A DNA stretch of 64,000 bases from Desulfosoma caldarium (GCF_003751385.1 NZ_RJVA01000013.1:310001-374000); one strand, 5' to 3'. Numbered from the stretch's first letter, positions 39,137 to 48,265 are shown. A program made the numbers and translations. Notes: generated by a model from the letters alone, not told the origin.

Positions 39137-40051
39137 TCAAACCTTGTCTACAAAAATATGGGCGAGAATCTTGTGAACAAGGCGTGCAGCAAGAAAATCG
39201 GGGGCGACCATGCCCGGAATGGGGCACAGTTCCATGACATCGAAGCCCACCACACGCCTTTGGGCTGTCACGGCTCGAATCACAGACATGAGGTCGTACC
39301 AGCCCAGGCCTCCCGGCTCCGGGGTGCCGACGGCCGGCATAATGGACGGATCCAAGACATCCAAATCGATGGTCACATATACCCAAGGGCCCAGGGCATC
39401 CACAATTTGGGACACTGCATTGGAGTCCCGAATCACTGGTTCGGCGAAAAAGGCCGGAATTCTCTTGTGCCGAATTAGGTCGTGTTCTTCCCGGGTCATG
39501 GAACGCAGACCCACCTGAACCACATCGGCCATGTTCAACACATGGCGCATGACACAGGCGTTGCTGAACGAAGTTTCTTGGTAGGATTCTCGAAGATCTG
39601 GATGCGCGTCCAGATGCAAAACCGTCAAAGGGCCAAAGTGTTCGCAGGCCGCCCGAATCATGCCCAGCGACATGAGGTGTTCGCCGCCAAGCAGCACCGG
39701 AATCTTTTCCGCCTTAAACAGGGCCGCGGCCACCGCTCGCACTCTTTCAACCATGTCTCGAGGAGAAGCGGCCGTCACTCGAAGTTCTCCAAGTGTGGCG
39801 ATGCCGTGCCGGTAAGGTTCCGTGCCGGTGTCCTCTTCGTAGCACTCCAGTTCTCGCGACGCCGCCAGGATGGCTCGAGGCCCCTCGCGCGTGCCGGATC
39901 GAAAGGTTGTGGTCCCATCGTAGGGCGCTGCGACAATTACCGCTCGCGCCGCCTCCACAGAGGCGCTGTATTCGGGCAAGCCCAGAAAAGACAAACAGGG
40001 ACCGAGGTACTGCATCACCTCGGTCCCCAGTACGTGTGTCGCTCTCTTCAT
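39137..40051 (-). CDS. speB: Agmatinase
   Basis: Binuclear manganese ureohydrolase converting agmatine to putrescine; 304 residues. The metal-ligand motifs are GGEHLMSLG, HLDAHPDLRE and TIDLDVLDPSIMPAVGTPEPGG, matching agmatinase rather than arginase. It ends a three-gene unit: XRE-cupin regulator, speD, speB, with six bases between speD and speB. No arginine decarboxylase is visible in the window. Confidence 0.92.
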   Translation of the reverse strand: MKRATHVLGTEVMQYLGPCLSFLGLPEYSASVEAARAVIVAAPYDGTTTFRSGTREGPRAILAASRELECYEEDTGTEPYRHGIATLGELRVTAASPRDMVERVRAVAAALFKAEKIPVLLGGEHLMSLGMIRAACEHFGPLTVLHLDAHPDLRESYQETSFSNACVMRHVLNMADVVQVGLRSMTREEHDLIRHKRIPAFFAEPVIRDSNAVSQIVDALGPWVYVTIDLDVLDPSIMPAVGTPEPGGLGWYDLMSVIRAVTAQRRVVGFDVMELCPIPGMVAPDFLAARLVHKILAHIFVDKV

Positions 40052-40057
40052 GAATGA

Positions 40058-40507
40058 TCAGCGCCTTCGGTGGCGCAGCATGCGGTCCATGCGCACCACC
40101 TGCGTGGAATCTTCAATGGTGTTGGGAAATTCCTGTCCCCGATCCAACACGTTGATCTCGCATTTTTGAATGCGAAACCGTTCCTTGACAACCGCCACCG
40201 CTTTGTCAGTATCGAAAGGCTTGCAGGAAAACATGTCCAAGCTGAGATACCTCTTTTCGGGGAAGGTATGAATGCTGATATGGCTTTCCGCAATGAGCAC
40301 AAAGCCGGAAATGCCCCAATCCTCAGGGACCGCCCCATTGTATCGAAAGACATACGGGGGCATGATCTTGGTCATTTCCATCTCTTGAGGATACTCGTCC
40401 AAGAAGTTGTAAATCACATTGATGTCCTGCAAAACTTCAGGATCGCATCCGTAGCCGTCCAGCATCAGATGGACCCCAAAGCCGAATTCCGGTTTTTTCA
40501 TGTTCAT
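40058..40507 (-). CDS. speD: S-adenosylmethionine decarboxylase proenzyme
   Basis: 149 residues, the short prokaryotic class that self-cleaves to create a pyruvoyl cofactor. The cleavage site is AE-SHISIHTFPE with Ser75 becoming the pyruvoyl group, His80 acting in processing, and Cys95 (LDMFSC) as the proton donor. It supplies the aminopropyl donor for SpeE. ATG 40507 has GGGAGG about eight bases upstream, while the longer frame to 40690 overlaps the regulator and is not family-like. Confidence 0.93.
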   Translation of the reverse strand: MNMKKPEFGFGVHLMLDGYGCDPEVLQDINVIYNFLDEYPQEMEMTKIMPPYVFRYNGAVPEDWGISGFVLIAESHISIHTFPEKRYLSLDMFSCKPFDTDKAVAVVKERFRIQKCEINVLDRGQEFPNTIEDSTQVVRMDRMLRHRRR

Positions 40508-40593
40508 CTCTGGCACCTCCCGACCATTCGATGGATCGACCCGAAAGCTCAAAGCTGCCGGTGACGGCCTCCCTGAATCATGCCTCGGAAAGC

Positions 40594-41145
40594 TCAAAAC
40601 CGGGACTGGCTCACCACCCACAACAGATGCGCTTCCCCCCGGCCGGAATTTTCCACCCAATGCCGCGTCGAACTCTTGAAGTAAAAACAATCGCCCACGT
40701 TGAGCCGATGGGGCTTGTTGTCAAACCATAGCGTGACCGATCCCTTGATAACAAAGCCGAACTCTTCCCCCTCATGAGGGGAATGTTCCACGGTTCGGCC
40801 CCCTTTTTGCATCTGCACGATCACCGGGTCCATGATTCGACCCAAGGCCTTCGGCAGCAGAAAATAAATGGCGCACTCCTCCGTCGATTCGGAACTGAGC
40901 ACGCGCGCTCTTTTGCGAGCCACCACCGTCGGGCTCGGCATGTCCTGAAAAAACTCGGCCAAATCCACTCCCAGCACGTCCAAAATGCTTTTCAAGGTGG
41001 CGATGGACGGGGAGGTCAGATCCCGTTCCAGCTGGGAAATGAATCCCTTGGTCAAATAGGCCCGATTGGCCAGTTCCTCCTGGGTCAGGCCGTTTTCCAT
41101 ACGAAGCCGTCGGAGCTTGTCTCCGATCCTGAGGCCGTCCTCCAT
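40594..41145 (-). CDS. XRE-family regulator with C-terminal cupin (PuuR-like)
   Basis: 183 residues. A helix-turn-helix of the Cro/CI type occupies about residues 7-62 (LRRLRMENGLTQEELANRAYLTKGFISQLERD), and a cupin barrel about 105-180 (VEHSPHEGEEFGFVIKGSVTLWF, VGDCFYFKSSTRHWVEN). The same domain pair is found in PuuR, which represses putrescine catabolism. As first gene of the speD-speB unit it likely senses a polyamine and controls the operon. The palindrome at 41158-41174 directly before its start is the natural operator. Confidence 0.88.
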   Translation of the reverse strand: MEDGLRIGDKLRRLRMENGLTQEELANRAYLTKGFISQLERDLTSPSIATLKSILDVLGVDLAEFFQDMPSPTVVARKRARVLSSESTEECAIYFLLPKALGRIMDPVIVQMQKGGRTVEHSPHEGEEFGFVIKGSVTLWFDNKPHRLNVGDCFYFKSSTRHWVENSGRGEAHLLWVVSQSRF

Positions 41146-41157
41146 GGTTTACCTATA

Positions 41158-41174
41158 TTAAACAGAAAGTTTAA
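41158..41174. promoter_or_regulatory. Candidate operator of the polyamine operon
   Basis: The inverted repeat ttaaac-agaaa-gtttaa lies 13 bases upstream of the XRE-cupin start codon. AT-rich, perfectly symmetric (six-base arms), it is the only such palindrome in this gap and overlaps where a -10 element (taatat-like) would be. Binding by the adjacent regulator is inference. Confidence 0.6.
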
Positions 41175-41287
41175 AAAAGCGCGCTTTGTATAAGGGCCTG
41201 GACCAGCAATGTCAAGAAAAAATTCACGGCTTTTGGGAGAGCGCCTTTGGCGTTGTTTGGGAGGCTGAGCGGACTAAAAGGCGGCCC

Positions 41288-42262
41288 TTAGCGAACGGAT
41301 TGAAGCGATTCGGGACAAGAGACGCCAAAGGCTTCCAATGAACCGTTGGTGTCTCCTTCCAGGCACAGACGGTTGCCGCCCAATTCCTTCTTGGCGCGAT
41401 ACTGGGCCATGTCGGCCCTTTGAATCATATCCTCGATGCTTCTTTCCACATTGCCATCCAGGTATCGGAACTGGGCGGCCCCGATGGACAAGCTGGTAGG
41501 CGTGGCATCCAAGGCGGCGTAGCGCTTCTGAATGCGCTCCACCACCATGCGGACTTGGTCGGCGTTGAGGTGTGGCAGCACCACGGTGAATTCGTCCCCG
41601 CCGTAACGGAAAGCCGAATCCACATGCTCACGAATGGACTGCTGTAATATGGCTCCCAACTCTACCAGCAGCAAATCTCCTGCCTGATGGCCTTCTTTAT
41701 CGTTGTATTGCTTGAACAAATCAATATCGATAAAAAGCAGAAAGAGCGAATGGCCGTAACGCACTGCACGGACCGCTTCCTGAAGCAAAATGGTGCGAAA
41801 ATGACGCCGGTTAAAGAGCCCTGTCAGGGGATCTCGAATGGCCAACTCTTCCAGTTGGCTGCGCAAATACCGTTCGCGCAGCAGCCGTCGAATCTTGGCT
41901 TCCAGCTTGTCCAGCCCAAAAGGCTTGGTGATGAAGTCCGCCGCTCCGGCTCGAATCACATCCACGTATTTATACCTTGTGGCATGTCCCGTGATGGCGA
42001 TGGAGTCTGTGTGGGGATAGTGTTGTCTTATGTGGTGTATGAGTTCCATGCCGTCCATGCGGGGCATGTCCATATCGGTGATGACGATGTCATAGGTGTT
42101 GGTTTTGAGCTTTTCGCAGGCGTCTAGGCCGTCGGCGGCCAGATCCACCTGGTGGCCGATGTAACTCAAACTTTCCGAGACCAACTCCCGCACGCTCACT
42201 TCATCATCCACGACGAGAATGCGCTGCGGGCCGAAATGTTCTTCTCGAAAGGGCGTTGTCAT
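41288..42262 (-). CDS. Response regulator with GGDEF domain (diguanylate cyclase)
   Basis: 324 residues. Receiver at 1-130 with VVDDE and phospho-acceptor in DIVITDMDMPRMDG. GGDEF domain from about 155: DPLTGLFNRRHF, FIDIDLFKQYND and active-site motif FRYGGDEFTVVL. This is a complete active-site loop, so it should make c-di-GMP. The inhibitory RxxD site normally just before the GGDEF is degenerate (EHVD), which would remove product feedback. The PilZ protein at 0.4 kb is a possible receptor of its product. It is divergent from nadK. Confidence 0.92.
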   Translation of the reverse strand: MTTPFREEHFGPQRILVVDDEVSVRELVSESLSYIGHQVDLAADGLDACEKLKTNTYDIVITDMDMPRMDGMELIHHIRQHYPHTDSIAITGHATRYKYVDVIRAGAADFITKPFGLDKLEAKIRRLLRERYLRSQLEELAIRDPLTGLFNRRHFRTILLQEAVRAVRYGHSLFLLFIDIDLFKQYNDKEGHQAGDLLLVELGAILQQSIREHVDSAFRYGGDEFTVVLPHLNADQVRMVVERIQKRYAALDATPTSLSIGAAQFRYLDGNVERSIEDMIQRADMAQYRAKKELGGNRLCLEGDTNGSLEAFGVSCPESLQSVR

Positions 42263-42397
42263 GTGCCGTTTTTCCCAAGAATCGTTTGCGCAGAATGAGG
42301 AAATACAATACGGTGTCTTGATCTTTTTGGCAATGGGTTTTCGGAACGGTTTTCAGGGAAAAGAGTTCCCTGCGAACGGCAACGAGGCTAGTGAAGC

Positions 42398-43243
42398 ATG
42401 GAACGTCTCTTGATTATCTATAAAAAGGGTCGAAACGACGCCGCGGTGCTCGCTCAGGAACTGGTGGCCTGGCTTAACGCCAAAGGCTACGCCGCAAAGG
42501 CGCGAGAAAACCTTTCAGACACGAAAACCCTTACGCCGCCGCCACCTTTGCCCATGGATGCCGATGCCGTGGTGGTTCTTGGCGGCGACGGCACCTTACT
42601 CAGCGTGGCCCGCCAGGTGGCGGACCGGGACATCCCCATCGTGGGGGTGAACCTAGGCGGGTTGGGTTTTCTCACGGAAATCAGTCGAGAGCACTGTTTT
42701 CAGGACTTGGACCGCGTGTTGTCCGGAGCCTACGACATTGAAGAGCGCATGCGGCTCCGCGTAGCCTTGGAGCGTCAGGGTCGAGAGGTTTTTGTCCAGA
42801 CGGTTTTGAACGATGCGGTGATCAACAAGGGAGCTCTGGCCCGCATCGTGGACCTGGACACCCATATCGACGGCCGCTACCTCACCCACTACCGAGCCGA
42901 CGGCCTCATTGTGGCCACGCCTACGGGTTCCACGGCCTACAACCTTTCAGCCGGAGGGCCCATTGTCTATCCCACCGCGCAAGCGGTCATTTTGACACCC
43001 ATCTGCCCTTTTGCCCTAAGCAATCGCCCTATTATTCTGCCGGCTTCCTCTCGTATTCAGGTCCAGCTGGACGACAAAGCTCAAGACGTGACCTTGACCT
43101 GCGACGGTCAGGTGGGCCAGCGCCTGGCCCCCAACGACACCATTGCCGTGGTCATGTCCCCCCATAGCCTCAAACTCATCAAACCCGCCAGCACCGACTA
43201 CTTTGACATTCTGCGCACCAAACTCAAATGGGGCCAGACCTGA
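42398..43243 (+). CDS. nadK: NAD kinase
   Basis: Phosphorylates NAD to NADP; 281 residues. The signature VVLGGDGTLLSVAR is near residue 60, followed by GVNLGGLGFLTEI, NDAVINKGALARI and the TPTGSTAYNLSAGGPIV loop. All are diagnostic. The start ATG 42398 lacks a strong Shine-Dalgarno. It is convergent with the radical SAM gene after eight bases. Confidence 0.96.
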   Translation: MERLLIIYKKGRNDAAVLAQELVAWLNAKGYAAKARENLSDTKTLTPPPPLPMDADAVVVLGGDGTLLSVARQVADRDIPIVGVNLGGLGFLTEISREHCFQDLDRVLSGAYDIEERMRLRVALERQGREVFVQTVLNDAVINKGALARIVDLDTHIDGRYLTHYRADGLIVATPTGSTAYNLSAGGPIVYPTAQAVILTPICPFALSNRPIILPASSRIQVQLDDKAQDVTLTCDGQVGQRLAPNDTIAVVMSPHSLKLIKPASTDYFDILRTKLKWGQT

Positions 43244-43251
43244 AGGGTGAC

Positions 43252-44130
43252 TCACAGAGCCCGCATCCATTCAGGTCTGAGCGGCACCTGTTGGTTTATG
43301 GCGGCATCGATCATCGCCAGGCCCTTTGCTTTGTCCGTAGGCATTTTGACTTTAATGGGCAAGTAATTGGACGCGTGGTTGGACATAAACAAGCCCCGGG
43401 ACATGTGCGTGTGGGCCAGCATCTCGCGCAGTTCGGCCAGCAGTTCCAGGGGCGTGAGCGGCGAAAAGGTTCCGCGACGCACCTGATCTCCCAGTTCCGT
43501 GTTGGGCAGCACCATCAAGGTCAGGGCGCCCACATAATGTGGATCCATGGCCGTGAGCAGGGATCCTGTGGCTTGCGCATGCGCCAGAGATTGCTCCCGA
43601 CCCGCAATACCCAAAAGGACGGTGACCGACAACTTCAGACCGGCTTCGCGAACCCTTTGACCCGCTTCGATCAATCTCTCCCGCGAAACCCCCTTGCGGA
43701 TGGCGCGTAAGGTTTCCGGGTGGCCGGTTTCCACGCCCAGATAAACGATCCCCAGACCCAGATCTCTCAGTTCCGCCAGTTCCTGAGGGGTCTTGCGCAG
43801 AATGCTCTTGGCGTTGCCGTACAGGCCTACTCTTTGAATCCACGGCATAGCCCGGCGGATTTTTTGTAAAATGTCGACAAGTCTGGGCTGCGGCACGATG
43901 AGAGCGTCGCCGTCGGTGAGGAACACGCGGCGCAGGAAAGGAAAATGCCTCGCCGCATAGGCGATGTCCTGGTCAATGATGTCCTGGTCCTTGATGCGAA
44001 AACGCACGCCTTTGTACGTGCCACAGAATGTGCACTTGTTATGGCTGCACCCGATGGTGACCTGCAAAAGAATGCTGTCCGCTTCACTGGGTGGCCGAAT
44101 GATCATGCCTTCGTAATGCATGCCGTCCAT
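43252..44130 (-). CDS. Radical SAM protein of unknown substrate
   Basis: About 292 residues. The cluster motif is GCSHNKCTFC (Cys28, 33, 36), i.e. CX4CX2C rather than the common CX3CX2C; this variant is found in a group of B12-independent radical SAM enzymes in COG1032-like families. FLTDGDALIVPQ and YLGVETGHPETLRAI follow as SAM/strand motifs. No B12 domain. ATG 44130 is chosen over 44154 because GGTGGAG precedes it. The substrate cannot be inferred; neighbours are nadK and speE. Confidence 0.82.
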   Translation of the reverse strand: MDGMHYEGMIIRPPSEADSILLQVTIGCSHNKCTFCGTYKGVRFRIKDQDIIDQDIAYAARHFPFLRRVFLTDGDALIVPQPRLVDILQKIRRAMPWIQRVGLYGNAKSILRKTPQELAELRDLGLGIVYLGVETGHPETLRAIRKGVSRERLIEAGQRVREAGLKLSVTVLLGIAGREQSLAHAQATGSLLTAMDPHYVGALTLMVLPNTELGDQVRRGTFSPLTPLELLAELREMLAHTHMSRGLFMSNHASNYLPIKVKMPTDKAKGLAMIDAAINQQVPLRPEWMRAL

Positions 44131-44262
44131 CTGTGCGCGTCTCCACCCTTGCATGTTTTGCCGAAACGGCGCGTCAAAGACGCCTCATTCGGCCTTTGAG
44201 ATTTGCAAACGATTCCTCTATAGTGAGCCGCTCAGAAATTTTCAAGTTAGGAGGCTCTGTTG

Positions 44263-45180
44263 ATGACAGAACAAGGCATGACTCTATATGAACCGTTCAC
44301 CGCCACCATGGGACGCCGGTTCAAAATCCACCGCGTGATTCACGCGCAAAAGACCCCCTTTCAGCTCGTGGAAGTGGTAGACAGTCCCGATTTCGGCGTC
44401 ACTCTTTTTCTGGATCGCCGCTTTCAAACCTCCGAACAAGACGAGTTTTTTTACCACGAATCCTTGGTCCATCCGGCCATGATGCTGCATCCCGACCCAC
44501 AGCGCGTGCTCATCATCGGGGGCGGGGACGGAGGCACCCTGGAGGAGGTGTTAAAGCACCCGTCGGTGAAGGCCGTGACGATGGTGGAACTGGACGGGGA
44601 AGTGGTGGTGATTGCCAAGGCCTATCTTCGCAGCATCTGCGGCGAGGCTTTTGAGGACCCTCGCGTGCGACTCCTCATTGGGGACGGACGCCGGTTCGTG
44701 GAGGAGACGGCGGAAACCTTTGACGTCGTCTTGCTGGACCTCACCGATCCCATGGAACCGTCCAAATATGTGTACACCCGAGAATTCTACGCGCTGTGTG
44801 CCAAGCGGCTGCGGCCTGGGGGCATTCTGGGGTTGCACAACGACTCCCCGTTTTTCTTTCCAGAAGCCTACAACGTTATCACCAAGACGCTGGATGCCGT
44901 GTTTCCTCATCGGCGCCAATACACCGCCTACATCGTGGGCTATATGCTGGACTTTGCCTTTTCCGTGTGTGCCGTGGACGATGTGTTGAACGTGGAGGAA
45001 AGCGAGCTGGCACGGCGATCGGCCGAGCGCGGCCTTCAAGGCCTTTTGTTCTATACGCCCCAGCTACTGGAACGGTTCCGCACCCTGCCCGGGTATATGC
45101 AGCGGATTTTGGATCAGCCCTGTGCCGTGTCGACGGATGCGGCACCTTTTGTCATTCACACGGAACCTTTCGAGGATTAA
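44263..45180 (+). CDS. speE: Spermidine synthase (polyamine aminopropyltransferase)
   Basis: Transfers aminopropyl from decarboxylated SAM; 305 residues. Glycine-rich SAM motif LIIGGGDGGTLEEVLKH, acidic loop MVELDGEVV, IGDGRRF and catalytic LLDLTDPMEPS are in order. AGGAGG at 44249-44254 is eight bases before ATG 44263. It is slightly separated from speB/speD (3 kb). The protein could also make other triamines; the polyamine product is not visible in sequence. Confidence 0.92.
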   Translation: MTEQGMTLYEPFTATMGRRFKIHRVIHAQKTPFQLVEVVDSPDFGVTLFLDRRFQTSEQDEFFYHESLVHPAMMLHPDPQRVLIIGGGDGGTLEEVLKHPSVKAVTMVELDGEVVVIAKAYLRSICGEAFEDPRVRLLIGDGRRFVEETAETFDVVLLDLTDPMEPSKYVYTREFYALCAKRLRPGGILGLHNDSPFFFPEAYNVITKTLDAVFPHRRQYTAYIVGYMLDFAFSVCAVDDVLNVEESELARRSAERGLQGLLFYTPQLLERFRTLPGYMQRILDQPCAVSTDAAPFVIHTEPFED

Positions 45181-45193
45181 AAAGTCAGAAGCC

Positions 45194-46135
45194 ATGAGAC
45201 ACTTTGAAGAAAACAGACCGCTTCCTTCATCAGCCAAGTGCACGCGATGCCGGCAGCGGGCCGTCATCGCTCTGCCCAGCCATCATGCCAATTTTTGCGA
45301 AGCCTGCTTTGTCTTCTTCTTTCGCCGAGCGGTCCTTCGGGCCATGAAAAAATTTCCCTTGAAAGCCCAAGACCCCATCCTGGTGGCCGTGTCGGGAGGC
45401 AAGGATTCCCTGACCGTCTGGTCGGTCCTTCAGGATCTTGGGTATTCCACTAAGGGCATTCACCTGAACCTGGGAATCCCCTCCTTTTCGGAAGCTTCCC
45501 ACGAGGCCATCGCCGCCTTTGCGCGCCAGAGACAGCTGCCTTGGACAAGCTATACTCTTAAGGACCTCATCGGCTATTCCATTGAAGAAATCCGTCAAAA
45601 GACCCGCCGGCCCATCTGTTCCGTGTGCGGCATGATCAAGCGGCGGCTTCTCAACCGTATGGCGCTCCAGGAAGGGTATCGCATCATCGCCACGGGCCAT
45701 AATCTGGACGACGAAGCTGGAAGGCTTTTGGGAAATCTTGTGCGAAACCGCCGGGAATACATCGACAAGCATTACCCTTATCTGCCCTCGGCGCATCCTC
45801 GGCTTCCGGAAAAGATCAAGCCCCTGTACCGAGTCTCGGCCCATGAAATCCGCACCTACTGCCGCGTGGAAGGCATTCAATACGTGGAAGGGGCGTGCCC
45901 TTTGTCCCGTGGTGCCACAAGCCACATGTTCAAGGAAGCTCTGAACATGCTAGAACGCAAAATGCCTGGCACAAAAAGGGATTTCCTGTTCGCCTACATT
46001 GAGGCGCGCTCAGCGCCGAAACCCGTGGATGACTTCGGCACATGCGATCGCTGCGGAGAACCGTGTTACGGAACCCGGTGCAGTGTGTGCACCTTGTTGG
46101 AACGGCTGCAGAACCCGCCCCGAAAACAGTCCTGA
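45194..46135 (+). CDS. TtuA/NcsA-type tRNA 2-thiolation enzyme
   Basis: 313 residues of the TtuA-like N-type PP-loop family. N-terminal zinc finger (Cys16, 19, 35, 38), PP-loop AVSGGKDSL at 65-73, CSVCGMIKRR plus the later ACPLS cysteine for an iron-sulfur cluster, and a C-terminal zinc finger CDRCGEPCYGTRCSVC. TtuA makes 2-thioribothymidine at tRNA position 54 in Thermus and other thermophiles; related NcsA acts at U34. The two are not separable by eye, but the double zinc finger fits TtuA. It follows speE by 13 bases. Confidence 0.85.
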   Translation: MRHFEENRPLPSSAKCTRCRQRAVIALPSHHANFCEACFVFFFRRAVLRAMKKFPLKAQDPILVAVSGGKDSLTVWSVLQDLGYSTKGIHLNLGIPSFSEASHEAIAAFARQRQLPWTSYTLKDLIGYSIEEIRQKTRRPICSVCGMIKRRLLNRMALQEGYRIIATGHNLDDEAGRLLGNLVRNRREYIDKHYPYLPSAHPRLPEKIKPLYRVSAHEIRTYCRVEGIQYVEGACPLSRGATSHMFKEALNMLERKMPGTKRDFLFAYIEARSAPKPVDDFGTCDRCGEPCYGTRCSVCTLLERLQNPPRKQS

Positions 46136-46169
46136 AGGCCTTTGCGCGCCGACGCGTCAAGGCCTTTTT
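46135..46169 (+). terminator. Intrinsic terminator between TtuA-like and uraA
   Basis: aaggcctt at 46135-46142 and again at 46159-46166 (the octamer is self-complementary) form an eight-base stem around a 16-base GC-rich loop, followed by ttt. It overlaps the stop codon of the TtuA-like gene and lies in the 58-base gap before the convergent uraA. Confidence 0.7.
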
Positions 46170-46193
46170 AAGGTGTTCATGGGCCTGGCGTGC

Positions 46194-47444
46194 CTAAAGT
46201 ATTTTTTTCCGTCCGGGAAGAAGAAGGTTCAGCGCCACGCCGCAGATGCCCGCCAACCCAATGCCTTTGATAGTGAATTCACCCGCCGAAAAGGCCATGC
46301 CGCCAATGGCGAAAACCACCACCACGGCCACAATGGTCAAGTTTCGGGGTTCCATGAGGTCTTCTCCGGCGCGCACCAGCGTGTTCATTCCCACCACGGT
46401 GATGGCGCCAAAGAGCAGTATGAGAATGCCTCCCATGACCGGGACGGGTATGGTTTGCAGAAAGGCACCCAGTTTCCCGACGAAGGCCAGGGCGATGGCG
46501 CACAGGGACGCCAGGGTCATGATGGCCGGGTTGAATACCTTGGTCAGCGCCACGGCGCCGGTGACTTCCGAATATGTGGTGTTGGGCGGGCCACCCAGGA
46601 AAGAGGCAAGACTTGTGGCCAAACCATCGCCCAAAAGGGTTCGATGAATGCCCGGATCTTTGAGGTAGTCTTTTCCGGTAACGGACCCGATGGCCAGAAT
46701 GTCCCCGAAGTGCTCGATGGCCGGAGCGATGGCCACCGGTGCGATGAAAAGCACCGCTTGCCAGTTCCATTCCGGAAACACGAAGGCCGGCACGGCCATC
46801 CACGGGGCTTTGGTTACAGGAGAAAAATTCACCAAGCCCAACAAAAGGCTCAGAACATAGCCGACCACGATGCCGGAAAGAATGGGCACAAGCCGCAGCA
46901 TGCCGCGTCCTTTGAGCGACACCAGAATGGTGGTGGCCAAGGAGACCATGGAAACGATCAGAGCCGTTTTTTTGGGAACCAGCACGACGGCGCCGTCACC
47001 CGACTTGCCCAGAGCCATGTTCACGGCCACGGGCGCCAGGATCAATCCGATGACCATAATCACCGGGCCGATAACCACGGGTGGAAGAATGGCATCGAGC
47101 ATGCGGGATCCGCGCCACCGAATGATGAGGCTGAAAAGAACATAGACCACGCCCGCGGAAGCCAACCCACACAGGGTTCCGGGAATGCCCCACGTCTTCA
47201 CCCCGTAGATGATGGGCGCAATGAAGGCGAAGGATGACGCCAAAAAGACCGGTATTTTTCCCCGTGTGATAACTTGAAACAGCAAAGTGCCGGCGCCGGC
47301 GGTGAAAAGGGCCACGTTGGGATCCAAGCCCGTCAGAAGCGGCACCAGAACCAAAGCGCCAAAAGCCACAAAAAGCATTTGGGCTCCGAGAACCACGTCC
47401 CGCACCCGCAACCGATACTCCGTGGAATGAACATGGTGTTCCAT
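46194..47444 (-). CDS. uraA: Uracil/xanthine permease (NCS2 family)
   Basis: Inner-membrane proton symporter, 416 residues with about 13 hydrophobic segments. NCS2 signature PLLTGLDPNVALFTAGAGTLLFQ and the helix region PAIEHFGDILAIGSVTGKDYL (substrate-site Glu) are intact; the family's conserved GGPPNTTYSEVTGAV follows. GAGG precedes ATG 47444; the longer frame to 47504 has no site. Adjacent upp makes uracil the likely substrate. Confidence 0.93.
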   Translation of the reverse strand: MEHHVHSTEYRLRVRDVVLGAQMLFVAFGALVLVPLLTGLDPNVALFTAGAGTLLFQVITRGKIPVFLASSFAFIAPIIYGVKTWGIPGTLCGLASAGVVYVLFSLIIRWRGSRMLDAILPPVVIGPVIMVIGLILAPVAVNMALGKSGDGAVVLVPKKTALIVSMVSLATTILVSLKGRGMLRLVPILSGIVVGYVLSLLLGLVNFSPVTKAPWMAVPAFVFPEWNWQAVLFIAPVAIAPAIEHFGDILAIGSVTGKDYLKDPGIHRTLLGDGLATSLASFLGGPPNTTYSEVTGAVALTKVFNPAIMTLASLCAIALAFVGKLGAFLQTIPVPVMGGILILLFGAITVVGMNTLVRAGEDLMEPRNLTIVAVVVVFAIGGMAFSAGEFTIKGIGLAGICGVALNLLLPGRKKIL

Positions 47445-47549
47445 GGGATTCCTCGTTTTTTCTTCGACAGAGCCTATTTCGATCCTCAAGGGAATGTGCG
47501 CCATGGGCGTGCATCATTCATGGCGGCATGTGCCGGCACGTCGAGCCGG

Positions 47550-48176
47550 CTACTTGGTCCCGAAAATCTTGTCGCCCGCATCCCCCAGTCCAGGAAGAAT
47601 GTAGCCGTCGGCGTTGAGCTTCTCGTCCACGGCCGCCACATAGACGTCCACGTCCGGATGGGTCGCCTCTAGGCGCCGAATGCCTTCGGGAGCTGCCACG
47701 AGAAAAATGCCGCGAATGTTTTGGCACCCGGCTTCCTTCAAGAGATCGATGGTCATGACCAAAGTGCCGCCGGTAGCCAACATGGGGTCGAGGATCAGAG
47801 AGATCCTTTCGTGCATGTTTCCGGCCAGCTTGAGGTAATAGCGCACGGGTTCCAGCGTGCTTTCGTTGCGGTAAAGCCCCACCACGCTGACTTTGGCGCT
47901 GGGAATTAGGTCCAGAACACCGTCCATCATCCCTAGGCCCGCTCGAAGAATGGGGACCACCGTGATCTTTTTTCCCTTAATCCGCTCCACCTCCACCGGG
48001 CCGCTCCAGCCCTGAATGATCCTCTTTTCCGTTTCCAGGTCCTTGGTGGCTTCATAGGTCAAAAGGCGAGCGAGTTCCGATGCGAGTTCCCGAAAATCCT
48101 TGGTGCTGATATTATGCTTGCGCATGAGGCCCAGTTTGTGGCGGACCAGTGGATGACTCACGATATGTACGGGCAC
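47550..48176 (-). CDS. upp: Uracil phosphoribosyltransferase
   Basis: Converts uracil and PRPP to UMP; 208 residues. PRPP-binding loop [18 protein letters not shown] and the uracil-site [18 protein letters not shown] at the C-terminus match Upp exactly. It is transcribed before uraA with a gap of about 100 bases, forming a uracil-salvage pair complementing the pyrB-pyrC de novo genes at 8-10 kb. Confidence 0.97.
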   Translation of the reverse strand: MPVHIVSHPLVRHKLGLMRKHNISTKDFRELASELARLLTYEATKDLETEKRIIQGWSGPVEVERIKGKKITVVPILRAGLGMMDGVLDLIPSAKVSVVGLYRNESTLEPVRYYLKLAGNMHERISLILDPMLATGGTLVMTIDLLKEAGCQNIRGIFLVAAPEGIRRLEATHPDVDVYVAAVDEKLNADGYILPGLGDAGDKIFGTK

Positions 48177-48265
48177 GGATGGCTCCTTTCTGCACTACGA
48201 GATGTGGGGTTGTCACCTTGGGCGGAGCCTATAGAGGAAAGCTACAGGGGTGTCAAGAAGGCGCC

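Noticed and set aside
45999-47237. A 412-codon open frame on the plus strand
   Set aside because: Antisense of uraA; Gly/His/Gln-rich composition typical of a GC-rich shadow frame.
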